Shown piece after piece: positions 1-6,746 of a stretch of 9,195 bases of DNA (within the stretch, counting starts at the first letter, position 1; the number at the start of each line of letters is the position of its first letter). The notes under the pieces were generated by a model. That model was not told where the DNA came from. It made no database searches and worked only from the letters and a program-made list of their open reading frames with translations. Position numbers and translations under genes: made by a program. The stretch is from JANNGC01 sp043757045 (GTDB lineage: Bacteria > Verrucomicrobiota > Verrucomicrobiia > Limisphaerales > SIBH01), in assembly GCA_043757045.1 (NCBI GenBank), contig JAYVQC010000072.1:1-9195 (forward strand), written 5' to 3'.

Positions 1-534
1 ATCTCAACCGCGCTCCAGCTCACCGCATGGTTCAATCAGGTGACTCGTTACGCCAATCAACCCTCGCTCCTTCAACTCTACAACAGCGGAACGCCGCCGC
101 TGTCCAAGGCCAAGTCTATCTTCACTTGCCCCAACACCCTGACCAATCCCCCGGCAGCGCCCACCATCCTCACAGCCTACTTCATGTATGGATTTAATTC
201 GCGGATGGATCCCAACGGAGCCCCATTTTTCCGCCGGGTGCAGGCTGTCGCCCCCAGCCAGAGCATCGTGTTCGGCGACAACAGTGAGGGGACTTTTCCA
301 ACTGTGAACGGCGGCTATAGCGGTGGCCTCCCAATCGCGTTTCCGAGGCATGGCAATAAAATGGCTTGTTTCTCCTTTGTGGATGGCCACGCAGAATTTG
401 TCCGGACGAACGATTACATTCGCGACGCGCCTTTGATGGAAGGCGGGGCCACCGGAACCACGGCGAATTCCACGGCAGAGTGGGCCGTGCCGCAGAAGGT
501 CTACTGGTGGCCCTTTCCCGGTGCGCCGAATTGA
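1..534 (+). CDS. Prepilin-like protein with H-X9-DG-type motif, C-terminal part (5' end outside window)
   Basis: The reading frame is open from base 1 to a TGA at 532-534, giving 177 residues, so the gene starts upstream of the window. The C-terminal region has a histidine (codon 349-351) followed by an Asp-Gly-His (382-390) in the context RHGNKMACFSFVDGHAEF. This resembles the prepilin-type processing-associated H-X9-DG domain (DUF1559-like) that occurs in large numbers in Verrucomicrobiota and Planctomycetota. In that family an N-terminal pilin-type signal and transmembrane helix precede a surface-exposed domain; that part is not visible here. The spacing in this copy is ten residues, not nine. 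A GTG at 40 could be mistaken for a start, but the frame is coding-like from base 1. The protein ends in an aromatic stretch (VYWWPFPGAPN). Its function is unknown; a role in a pseudopilus or surface structure is family-based inference. Confidence 0.75.
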   Translation: MSTALQLTAWFNQVTRYANQPSLLQLYNSGTPPLSKAKSIFTCPNTLTNPPAAPTILTAYFMYGFNSRMDPNGAPFFRRVQAVAPSQSIVFGDNSEGTFPTVNGGYSGGLPIAFPRHGNKMACFSFVDGHAEFVRTNDYIRDAPLMEGGATGTTANSTAEWAVPQKVYWWPFPGAPN

Positions 535-542
535 AGTCGGCA

Positions 543-1661
543 TCATTCCTTAAGTAGCAGCCGATTGTATTCGGCGGCCACATACCGATCCGTCATCCCT
601 GCCAGATAATCGCACACCGCGCGCGGCCAGCCTTCGCGGCGCGCGCACTTGCGGGCCTGCCCGCCAACCTCCGCGTGGTGCGACATAAAGTGCTCGAACA
701 AATCGCCGAGCATTTTCACCGCGCGCACGTTCGGCCCATGCACGGCGGGATTGTAGTAGAGGTTCTGGTAGAGATATTTCCGCAACTCCACGTTCAGCTT
801 TCGACGCTCCGCGCTGTATTGCACGAGCGGGCGCGGCTGGGCGCGCGCGTCGTCTGCGGTCTTTACGCCCGCTTTGGCGAGGGCGGCTTCCGTCGTTTTC
901 ACCACGTCTTGAACCGCGGAATCAATCAGGCAGCGGATGATGAAGTAGCGGCGGCATTCGTCGGGCTGCGCGCCGTGCGCGCGGCGAATTTGCCGGTCGG
1001 CGCGGTTCCAGAGCGCCACGTCGCGCCGGAGATTTTTCTCGGACAACATTCCCGAGTCGAGGCCGTCGTCGAGGTCGTGGCTGTAGTAGGCGATTTCGTC
1101 GGCCAGGTTCGCGACCTGCGCTTCGAGCGAGGAGCAGTTGGACTTCAACCCTTCGTGCTTCATCAAGCCCTCGCGTACTTCCCACGAAAGATTCAGCCCC
1201 GGAAAGCCAGGATACTTCTGCTCCAGCAACTCGACGATGCGGAGGCTCTGGCGGTTGTGCTCGAAGCCCCCGTGCCCGCGCATGAGCTTGTTCAATGCGG
1301 TCTCGCCGTTGTGGCCGAAGGGCGAGTGGCCGAGGTCGTGCGCGAGCGCGATGGTTTCGGTGAGGTCTTCGTTGAGCCGCAGCGCACGCGCGATGTTCCG
1401 CGAGATGCCCGCGACCTCCATCGTGTGCGTGAGCCGCGTGCGGAGATGATCGCCGCTGCCGCTGAGGAAAACCTGGGTCTTGTATTCGAGCCGGCGGAAG
1501 GCGCGGGAATGAAGCACCCGGTCGCGGTCGCGCTGGAACTGAGTACGCCACTCGGGCGGGGCTTCGCGGAATTTTCGGCCGCGCGTGGCGTCGCTGAACT
1601 GCGCGAACGGCGCGAGGAATTGCCGCTCGCGGGCTTCGAGTTCAAGGCGTTCGGCGGGCAT
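543..1661 (-). CDS. dgt: Deoxyguanosinetriphosphate triphosphohydrolase-like HD protein (dNTPase, type 2)
   Basis: A 372-residue protein of the dGTPase family of HD hydrolases, which split dNTPs into deoxynucleoside and triphosphate in the cytoplasm and so affect dNTP pools. The HD metal site is visible in order: H79 in RTRLTHTMEV, the H108-D109 pair in ALAHDLGHSPFGHNGE, and D188 in LADEIAYYSHDLDDGL. The N-terminal DRDRVLHSRAFRRLEYKTQVF segment (about 45-65) is also typical. The length fits the shorter type 2 subfamily, not the longer E. coli Dgt. The ATG at 1659-1661 gives the expected N terminus; no Shine-Dalgarno sequence precedes it. The stop at 543-545 lies 8 bases from the stop of the convergent prepilin-like gene, with no room for a separate terminator. 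It lies downstream of ispH on the same strand and may be cotranscribed, with a large inverted repeat in the gap. Substrate preference cannot be read from the sequence. Confidence 0.93.
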   Translation of the reverse strand: MPAERLELEARERQFLAPFAQFSDATRGRKFREAPPEWRTQFQRDRDRVLHSRAFRRLEYKTQVFLSGSGDHLRTRLTHTMEVAGISRNIARALRLNEDLTETIALAHDLGHSPFGHNGETALNKLMRGHGGFEHNRQSLRIVELLEQKYPGFPGLNLSWEVREGLMKHEGLKSNCSSLEAQVANLADEIAYYSHDLDDGLDSGMLSEKNLRRDVALWNRADRQIRRAHGAQPDECRRYFIIRCLIDSAVQDVVKTTEAALAKAGVKTADDARAQPRPLVQYSAERRKLNVELRKYLYQNLYYNPAVHGPNVRAVKMLGDLFEHFMSHHAEVGGQARKCARREGWPRAVCDYLAGMTDRYVAAEYNRLLLKE

Positions 1662-1669
1662 GAGTTATT

Positions 1670-1764
1670 TGGCCGCGAGCGAACGCAGAGAGCGCAAAGA
1701 ATTGAAAATCGGATTCACAGCGCAACGGTGTCTTCCCTGCGTTCCTTGCGTTCTTTCGCGGCCA
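1670..1764. repeat. Imperfect inverted repeat of GAACGCAnn units filling the ispH-dgt gap
   Basis: Arms 1670-1701 and 1733-1764 are 32 bases each and match at 25 of 32 positions when one is reverse-complemented; the spacer is 31 bases. Both arms begin TGGCCGCGA and then contain two copies of a 9-base unit close to GAACGCARR. The element begins 8 bases upstream of the dgt ATG and ends 5 bases short of the ispH stop, so it occupies nearly the whole 108-base gap. In the minus-strand transcript it could fold into a long hairpin next to the dgt start. It may be a dispersed palindromic repeat; copies elsewhere in the genome cannot be checked from this window. It has no T-tract typical of an intrinsic terminator. 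Confidence 0.8.
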
Positions 1765-1769
1765 TCGAA

Positions 1770-2996
1770 TTAGTTCTTCAACAACTCTTGCACCGAAACG
1801 CCGCGCAACTCGAACAGCCGCCGGATGGCGTCCTCGATCAAGTTGTTCGGACACGACGCGCCGGCGGTGATGCCCACGGTGATGTCGCCGGACGGAAGCC
1901 AGTTCGCCGTTTTCTCCTCAATGTGCGTGTGCTGGTTCCAATGCTCGATGTTCACAGCGGATTCCATCTTTGCGGCATTCTTGATGAAGTAGGTGGGCAA
2001 AACTTTCTCGCCCATTTCCGCGAGGTGTGACGTGTTGGAGGAATTGTAGCCACCGATGACGAGCAGCAGATTCATCGGCTCGCGGAGCAGCTTCTGCAAC
2101 GCGTCCTGCCGGTCCTGGGTGGCACCGCAGATCGTATCGAAGAAACGGAAGTGCTGATCTACGTTCGCGTCGCCGAAGCGTTTGGCCATCGCCGCCTTCA
2201 AGCGCCGCTGCACGTCTTCCGTCTCGCCGCGCAGCATCGTGGTCTGGTTCGCCACGCCCACGGCCAGCAAGTGCTGGTCAGGATCAAAGCCGGGTGAATA
2301 CGCGCCTTTGAACTTCGCGAGAAACTCCTCCTTGTTCCCGCCTTGCACGATGTAGTCGCAGACGTAATCCGTCTCTTCGAGGCTGAACACGACGAGGTAA
2401 TGCCCGCTGCCGTAGGCCGTGGCCTGCGAGGTGGTGGCCTTCGTCTCCTCGTGCTTGGCCTTGCCGTGGATGATGCTGGTCACGGCTTCCTTCGAGTACT
2501 GCCGCACGCGTTTCCACACGCTCATCACGTCGCCGCAGGTGGTGTCCACGAGCGTGCAGCCCTTGGCTTCCAGTTTGCGCCGCGTGCTGACCTCGGTGCC
2601 GAAGGCGGGGATGATCACTACGTCGTCATCTTGCAACTGCGCGATCTCTTCGTCGCTCGGCTTGTTGGAAATGGTCTTGATGCCGAGATTGCGAATCTGG
2701 TCGTTGACCTCGGGGTTGTGGATGATCTCGCCAAGCAAATAAATCGGCTTCTCCGGCGGGAAGGACTTGCGCGCCGCGTAGGCCAGGTCAATGGCGCGCT
2801 CGACGCCGTAGCAAAAACCAAACTCCTTCGCGAGCTTCACGGTCAGTCCCTGCGCCGAGATGACGTTGCCGTGCGCGCGGATGCGCTCCACGACCTCGCT
2901 GCGGTAATGTGAAATGACTTGGGCCTGCACCGCCTCCATAATTTCAGGGCGGCGAAGATTTATTTTTTTGGATGCTGTCGGCACTGCCGTTGACAT
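1770..2996 (-). CDS. ispH: 4-hydroxy-3-methylbut-2-enyl diphosphate reductase (long, cyanobacterial/plant-type)
   Basis: A 408-residue IspH/LytB protein, which converts HMBPP to IPP and DMAPP in the final step of the MEP isoprenoid pathway using a [4Fe-4S] cluster. The three cluster cysteines are C62 (EFGFCYGVERA), C154 (VDTTCGDV) and C290 (FDTICGAT). Substrate-site motifs are H93 in GEIIHNPEVN, the HGKAKHEET segment (178-186), ANQTTML (249-255) and the SSNTSHL segment (319-325). The GITAGASCPNNLIED segment (375-389) is near the C terminus. The protein is about 90 residues longer than E. coli IspH, with an N-terminal extension of about 50 residues and the HGKxxHEET form, both characteristic of the cyanobacterial/plant lineage. 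The ATG at 2994-2996 is chosen because the sequence after it (KINLRRPEIMEAVQAQV) looks conserved-like; M20 is an alternative. No Shine-Dalgarno sequence is seen. It is divergent from the phosphate operon and precedes dgt on the same strand. Confidence 0.95.
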   Translation of the reverse strand: MSTAVPTASKKINLRRPEIMEAVQAQVISHYRSEVVERIRAHGNVISAQGLTVKLAKEFGFCYGVERAIDLAYAARKSFPPEKPIYLLGEIIHNPEVNDQIRNLGIKTISNKPSDEEIAQLQDDDVVIIPAFGTEVSTRRKLEAKGCTLVDTTCGDVMSVWKRVRQYSKEAVTSIIHGKAKHEETKATTSQATAYGSGHYLVVFSLEETDYVCDYIVQGGNKEEFLAKFKGAYSPGFDPDQHLLAVGVANQTTMLRGETEDVQRRLKAAMAKRFGDANVDQHFRFFDTICGATQDRQDALQKLLREPMNLLLVIGGYNSSNTSHLAEMGEKVLPTYFIKNAAKMESAVNIEHWNQHTHIEEKTANWLPSGDITVGITAGASCPNNLIEDAIRRLFELRGVSVQELLKN

Positions 2997-3365
2997 AGGG
3001 AAAAAATTTATCAGCCGCGCTCCCGCCGTCTAGCTTGCATTTCCCGCGGTTTCTTGAGCGGGTGCATCCGTCAACTGTTCTTAACGCCGAAGACTTGGAA
3101 AGGGGATGGCAGGTCGGGCGCCGCTGTCCTCAGCGCGCCTGGGTGGGGCTCCAGCCAGTTCCGCAACGACTTTCTGCTGCCGGCCCGGCGCGCGCGGAGC
3201 GACGACGCCCTGTCAGCAATGGCTTTTTATCACCCTCGCCGTTTAAGTGCAAGGGCCAGATGCCCCTCTTGAGCGCGCCCACTTCCTCGCAGCTTGTCGC
3301 ACAATCGTCACCTTCGCGCCCTTGGACCGTAACGGCGGTGTCATACAAGTTCCCTCGTTCAAGCC
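2997..3365. promoter_or_regulatory. Divergent intergenic region between ispH and phoU (presumed promoters of both)
   Basis: This 369-base stretch has no convincing gene. Open frames crossing it show no recognisable protein and collide with the start of phoU. By position it should hold the promoters of ispH (leftward) and the phoU-pst operon (rightward), but I could not place -35/-10 boxes with confidence. Two small stem-loops are visible: CCCGC at 3043-3047 pairing with GCGGG at 3058-3062, and a stronger one at 3117-3139 listed separately. A TGTCATA string at 3339-3345, 20 bases before the phoU ATG, matches the first half of an E. coli-style Pho box, but the second half-site is poor. Confidence 0.5.
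3117..3139. other. Stem-loop in the ispH-phoU intergenic region
   Basis: GGCG (3117-3120), a bulged C (3121) and CGCTG (3122-3126) pair with CAGCG (3131-3135) and CGCC (3136-3139) around a TCCT loop. This gives a 9-pair stem with one bulge. It has no T-tract on either side, so it is not an obvious terminator. It would sit in the 5' leader of whichever operon starts beyond it. No function can be assigned. Confidence 0.45.
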
Positions 3366-4460
3366 ATGACACACTACGAAGAGCACTTGCAGCGCGACAT
3401 CAATCTGATTCGCGCAAAGATTCAGGCGATGGCCCAGCTTGCCGACCGCGCCTTGCGCGACAGCTTGAGCGCGCTCGTCGAAAAAAATCTTACGCTCGCC
3501 TACTCCGTCATTCTCCGTGACCAGAACATTGATGAGCTGGAAAAGGAAGTGGACCGCCTCTGCCTGGAATTTCTCGTGCGTCAGCAGCCCGTGGCCAAGC
3601 ACCTGCGCTTCGCCTACGCCACGATCAAAATCAATCTGGAGTTGGAGCGCATCGGTGATTACGCCGAGAGCGTCGCGCGCCAGGTGCTTAAGGTCAGCGA
3701 CGTCCACGATAAATTGCCCCTGCAAGATTTCACCGCGCTCGCCGAGGTTTCCATTCCGATGCTGGCGAATTCCGTGAAGGCGTTTCTCGAACAAGACCCC
3801 GAACTCGCGCGCGTCAGCATGGCCGAGGAAGACCGGGCGGATTTGCTGCGCAATAAAATTGACGCGGAGTTGCTGCGCTTGAATCAGGCCGGTGTCATCC
3901 CCATCACCGCGCTCACGCCGCTCCAGACCATCGCGCGCCGTTACGAGCGCGTGGCGGACCAGGCGAAGAACATTTGCGAGGAAACGCTCTACATGTGTAC
4001 GGGCGAATACATGAAGCACCGCAGTTCCGAGGTGCTGCGTGTGCTTTTCGTGGACGAGAACAATTCCTGCCGCAGCCAGATGGCGGAGGGCATCGCGAAC
4101 AGCTTGAACCAGCCGGGCTTCATCTTCAGCAGCGCCGGACTCGAAGCGCGCGCCGTGGACTGGCGCACCACCGAGTTCATGCAGGAAAAGGGGGTGGACA
4201 TCTCGCGCCAGACGCCCAAGCCCGTGAGCCACATTCTCAATCTCGAGCACTACCACGTCATCATCGCGCTCGCGAAGGGCGCGCAAAAAGTTTTCCCGCC
4301 GCCGCCGACCAAGACGGTGGGATTGGACTGGAACGTCGCCGATCCGTCCTCGCGTCCCGGTTCATTGGCCGACGTGCGCGACGCCTACGAGGAGACGTTC
4401 CAATACATCAACACCCATGTGCGCGAACTCGTTCAAGCACTGGTCGGAGACAACGAATAA
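3366..4460 (+). CDS. phoU: PhoU fused to a C-terminal ArsC/low-molecular-weight phosphatase-like domain lacking the catalytic cysteine
   Basis: A 364-residue two-domain protein. Residues about 1-215 are PhoU: two helical repeats, each with the family's metal-binding signature, E94-R-I-G-D98 (ERIGDYAESVAR) and E194-R-V-A-D198 (ERVADQAKNICE). PhoU normally links the Pst transporter to the PhoR/PhoB system and inhibits uptake when phosphate is plentiful. Residues about 223-360 match the ArsC/LMW protein tyrosine phosphatase fold: a P-loop region VLFVDENNSCRSQMAEG and a general-acid loop DWNVADP with D326-P327. In the family the P-loop is C-x5-R. Here the cysteine position is D230 (codon GAC, 4053-4055) while C235-R236-S237 remain. 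The region where ArsC has its resolving cysteines (near 300-312) has none. The domain is therefore predicted to be catalytically inactive as a phosphatase or arsenate reductase and may act as an oxyanion-binding or docking module. It is the first gene of the operon, 8 bases before pstS. The ATG at 3366 gives the expected PhoU N terminus. Confidence 0.9.
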   Translation: MTHYEEHLQRDINLIRAKIQAMAQLADRALRDSLSALVEKNLTLAYSVILRDQNIDELEKEVDRLCLEFLVRQQPVAKHLRFAYATIKINLELERIGDYAESVARQVLKVSDVHDKLPLQDFTALAEVSIPMLANSVKAFLEQDPELARVSMAEEDRADLLRNKIDAELLRLNQAGVIPITALTPLQTIARRYERVADQAKNICEETLYMCTGEYMKHRSSEVLRVLFVDENNSCRSQMAEGIANSLNQPGFIFSSAGLEARAVDWRTTEFMQEKGVDISRQTPKPVSHILNLEHYHVIIALAKGAQKVFPPPPTKTVGLDWNVADPSSRPGSLADVRDAYEETFQYINTHVRELVQALVGDNE

Positions 4461-4468
4461 AGAACACC

Positions 4469-5377
4469 ATGAAAAACACATTCCTCACCACCACTCTGGC
4501 CCTCGCGGCGGCTGCGGCCCTCGTCGGCTGCGGAAAATCTGAAAGCGGCGCGGGCGGCGAAGCAGCCAGCGGCAAGAAAACTACCGTGGCGAACATCGGT
4601 TCCGACACCATGGTCAATCTCGCCGCCGCGTGGGCCGAAGCCTATGGCGCGGTGGACAAGAACACGCTCATCGAAGTCGGCGGCGGCGGTTCCGGCGTCG
4701 GCATCAAGGGCCTGATCAATGGCACCACAGAACTCGCCAACAGCAGCCGCCACATGGAAGACAAGGAGAAGGCGGAGCTGAAAGAGAAGCGCCAGCTCGA
4801 CGCGAAGGAGTTCACCGTCGGCTTCGACGCGCTCTCCATCTACGTCCACAAGGACAACCCGCTCAACGAAATCACCATGGAGCAGCTCGGTGAGATTTAC
4901 CGGTCCGACGGCAAGATTACCAAGTGGAGCGACCTCGGCGTGACCGCCATCCCCGGCGCGAAGGGCGACGAAGTCATCCGCGTCAGCCGACAAAACAACT
5001 CCGGCACTTACGAGTATTTCAAGGAAGCCGTCGTGGGTAAGAAGAATGAGTTCAAGCTCGGCTCACTCGACATGAACGGCTCGAAGGACGTGGTCGAACT
5101 CGTCGGCAAAACGCCCAACGCCATCGGCTACTCCGGCATGGGCTACGCCAACCCGTCCGTTAAAATGGTCAAGGTGGCCAAGAAAAAGGGCGACCCCTAC
5201 GTCGCCCCGAGCATCGTCTCCACGCACGACAAGACCTATCCCATCGCGCGCCCGATGTTCTTCTACACCGCCGGCGAACCCGCGCCGCATGTGAAGAAGT
5301 TCATCGACTGGGTGCTGACCGACGCGGGCCAGAAGCTTGTGGAGACCACGGGCTACGTCCCGCTGCCCAAGAAATAG
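4469..5377 (+). CDS. pstS: Phosphate ABC transporter substrate-binding lipoprotein PstS
   Basis: A 302-residue phosphate-binding protein that captures phosphate outside the cytoplasmic membrane and delivers it to PstCA. The N terminus is a lipoprotein signal: MKNTFL, a hydrophobic Ala/Leu stretch, and a lipobox LVGC with C21 as the lipidated residue. This is followed by a Gly/Ser/Ala-rich linker to about residue 36. Phosphate-site motifs are visible: GSDTM (44-48), GGGGSGVGIKGLINGTTEL (71-89) with NSSRH after it, RQNNSGTYEYF (174-184) and AIGYSGMGYA (218-227). The pattern fits the shorter PstS subfamily (TIGR02136-like) more than E. coli PstS. The ATG at 4469 is required by the signal peptide; the frame stays open upstream into phoU but not as this protein. 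It starts 8 bases after the phoU stop and is followed by a strong hairpin before pstC. Confidence 0.95.
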   Translation: MKNTFLTTTLALAAAAALVGCGKSESGAGGEAASGKKTTVANIGSDTMVNLAAAWAEAYGAVDKNTLIEVGGGGSGVGIKGLINGTTELANSSRHMEDKEKAELKEKRQLDAKEFTVGFDALSIYVHKDNPLNEITMEQLGEIYRSDGKITKWSDLGVTAIPGAKGDEVIRVSRQNNSGTYEYFKEAVVGKKNEFKLGSLDMNGSKDVVELVGKTPNAIGYSGMGYANPSVKMVKVAKKKGDPYVAPSIVSTHDKTYPIARPMFFYTAGEPAPHVKKFIDWVLTDAGQKLVETTGYVPLPKK

Positions 5378-5395
5378 ATTGCCCTGATTTGCCGC

Positions 5396-5429
5396 GGGCT
5401 GCGGCGCTGTTGAAAGACTGCCGCAGCCC
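5396..5429 (+). terminator. Intercistronic hairpin between pstS and pstC (possible partial terminator or 3' stabiliser)
   Basis: GGGCTGCGGC (5396-5405) and GCCGCAGCCC (5420-5429) form a perfect 10-pair GC-rich stem with a 14-base loop. It is followed by TCTTTG, a short and interrupted T run. It begins 18 bases after the pstS stop and ends 27 bases before the pstC ATG. Such hairpins after a binding-protein gene commonly lower read-through and protect the upstream mRNA, giving more binding protein than membrane subunits. A competing small hairpin is possible: GCCGC (5391-5395) with GCGGC (5401-5405), which shares the left arm. Confidence 0.7.
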
Positions 5430-5456
5430 TCTTTGCCTCGCGCAACGATTGTTACA

Positions 5457-6746
5457 ATGTCCAAGCTGACCACATCCAGTCCGGCTCTCGCGCCGCTCAA
5501 GCGCGCCGCGCGCGGCCCGCTGGCGCTCTTCACCGAGCGCGCCATCGAAGCCGCCGTCTATCTCTGCGGCATCAGCGCCATCGTGTTCGTCTTCGGCATT
5601 TTCTTTTTCGTGTTCAAAGAGGGCATGCCCATGATGGGCAAGGCGCTCTCGCCCAAGTTTCATCTCAGCGATCTGCGCGATCCCACCTCGCTGGCCAAGA
5701 AGCTCAAGCAGGCTGGCGACCCGGTTTCCGCGCATCTGTCCCAACAATTGTCCGGCGAAACCGTGCAGAAGCTGGTGGCCTGGCAGACTTCAGGAAAAAT
5801 GGACCAGCCTTTGCGCCAGGGCATGGTGAGCGACCTTAACCGGATCATGGCCGGCGCTTCGATCTGGAACGAAGCCCGTTTCGCCAGCGTCGAGCTTCGG
5901 CCCGAAACCACGGAGGCCATCAAGGCCGGCGATGTGGTCAACCGGAACAAGCTGCTGCTCGAAGATGCCTTCCCGCTGGAACTCTCGCGCACGCGGTTCA
6001 GTTTCACCGAGTTCTTCTTCAGCACCCAATGGATTCCCACCTCCTCGGTCCAGCCGAAGTACGGCATTGGCGCGCTCATCGTCGGCACGTTGAGCGTGAC
6101 GCTTCTGGCGATGCTGATCGCGGTGCCGTTCGGTTTGGGCGCGGCGGTGTTTGTTTCTGAATTTTGCACCGGCAAGGTCAAGGAGACTCTCAAGATCGTG
6201 ATCGAACTGCTCGCGGCCATTCCTAGCGTCGTGTGGGGTTTCATCGGCCTGAGCGTGATGAGTCCGGTCATCATCGCGGTGTTCCATGTCCCGGTCGGCG
6301 TAAATCTTTTCAACGCCGCACTGCTGCTCGCGCTGATGAGCGTGCCCATCATGGTCAGCATCGGTGAGGACGCGCTAAAAGCGGTGCCGGACAGCTACCG
6401 CGAAGCCGCGGTCGCCCTCGGCGCGACGCGCTGGCAGATGGTTTATCGCGTGCTGATTCCCGCCGCGAAGAACGGACTGCTCGCTGCCGTTCTGCTCGGC
6501 GTGGGCCGCGCCATTGGTGAAACGATGGCCGTGCTCATGGCCACCGGCCACGCCGTCAACATCCCGCACTCAATTTTTGATCCGGTCCGCACCCTCACCG
6601 CCACCATCGCCGCCGAGTTGGGCGAGACCTCACAAGGCTCGCCGCATTATCAAGTGCTGTTCCTCATCGGTGTCGTGCTGTTCTCGATCACCTTCGTGGT
6701 GAACCTGACGGCGGACCTGATCGTGAAAGGCATCAAGCGGAAATGA
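5457..6746 (+). CDS. pstC: Phosphate ABC transporter permease PstC with enlarged periplasmic segment
   Basis: A 429-residue membrane permease that with PstA forms the phosphate channel. After a cytoplasmic N terminus, the first helix is at about 33-53 (AAVYLCGISAIVFVFGIFFF). The permease core starts near residue 200 (KYGIGALIVGTLSVTLL), followed by helices around 205-233, 250-280, 285-302, 337-362 and 398-422. The EAA coupling loop that contacts the ATPase is at about 316-336 (REAAVALGATRWQMVYRVLIP). The family motif GRAIGETMAV is at 350-359. E. coli PstC has only about 35 residues between the first helix and the core. Here there are about 145, including a helical, charged stretch at about 67-180. 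The start is the ATG at 5457; an in-frame TTG at 5433 lies just after the hairpin stem and would add eight uncharacteristic residues. No Shine-Dalgarno sequence is present. Confidence 0.93.
   Translation: MSKLTTSSPALAPLKRAARGPLALFTERAIEAAVYLCGISAIVFVFGIFFFVFKEGMPMMGKALSPKFHLSDLRDPTSLAKKLKQAGDPVSAHLSQQLSGETVQKLVAWQTSGKMDQPLRQGMVSDLNRIMAGASIWNEARFASVELRPETTEAIKAGDVVNRNKLLLEDAFPLELSRTRFSFTEFFFSTQWIPTSSVQPKYGIGALIVGTLSVTLLAMLIAVPFGLGAAVFVSEFCTGKVKETLKIVIELLAAIPSVVWGFIGLSVMSPVIIAVFHVPVGVNLFNAALLLALMSVPIMVSIGEDALKAVPDSYREAAVALGATRWQMVYRVLIPAAKNGLLAAVLLGVGRAIGETMAVLMATGHAVNIPHSIFDPVRTLTATIAAELGETSQGSPHYQVLFLIGVVLFSITFVVNLTADLIVKGIKRK

Noticed and set aside
535..542. Terminator between the prepilin-like gene and dgt
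   Set aside because: Only 8 bases separate the two stops, and no stem-loop with a T-tract is visible there.
675..2030. 451-residue open frame on the + strand
   Set aside because: It lies antisense to dgt and the end of ispH, both of which have clear family motifs. Its translation is low-complexity V/A/R-rich and matches nothing; a GC-rich shadow.
3035..3520. 161-residue open frame on the + strand in the ispH-phoU gap
   Set aside because: Composition is not protein-like, it shows no motif, and its second half overlaps phoU in another frame.
3243..4286. 347-residue open frame on the minus strand
   Set aside because: Antisense to the PhoU fusion gene, with no recognisable domain.
3974..4468. 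Upstream extension of the pstS frame from 3974
   Set aside because: The extension is out of frame over the real phoU coding sequence, and the lipoprotein signal fixes the start at 4469.
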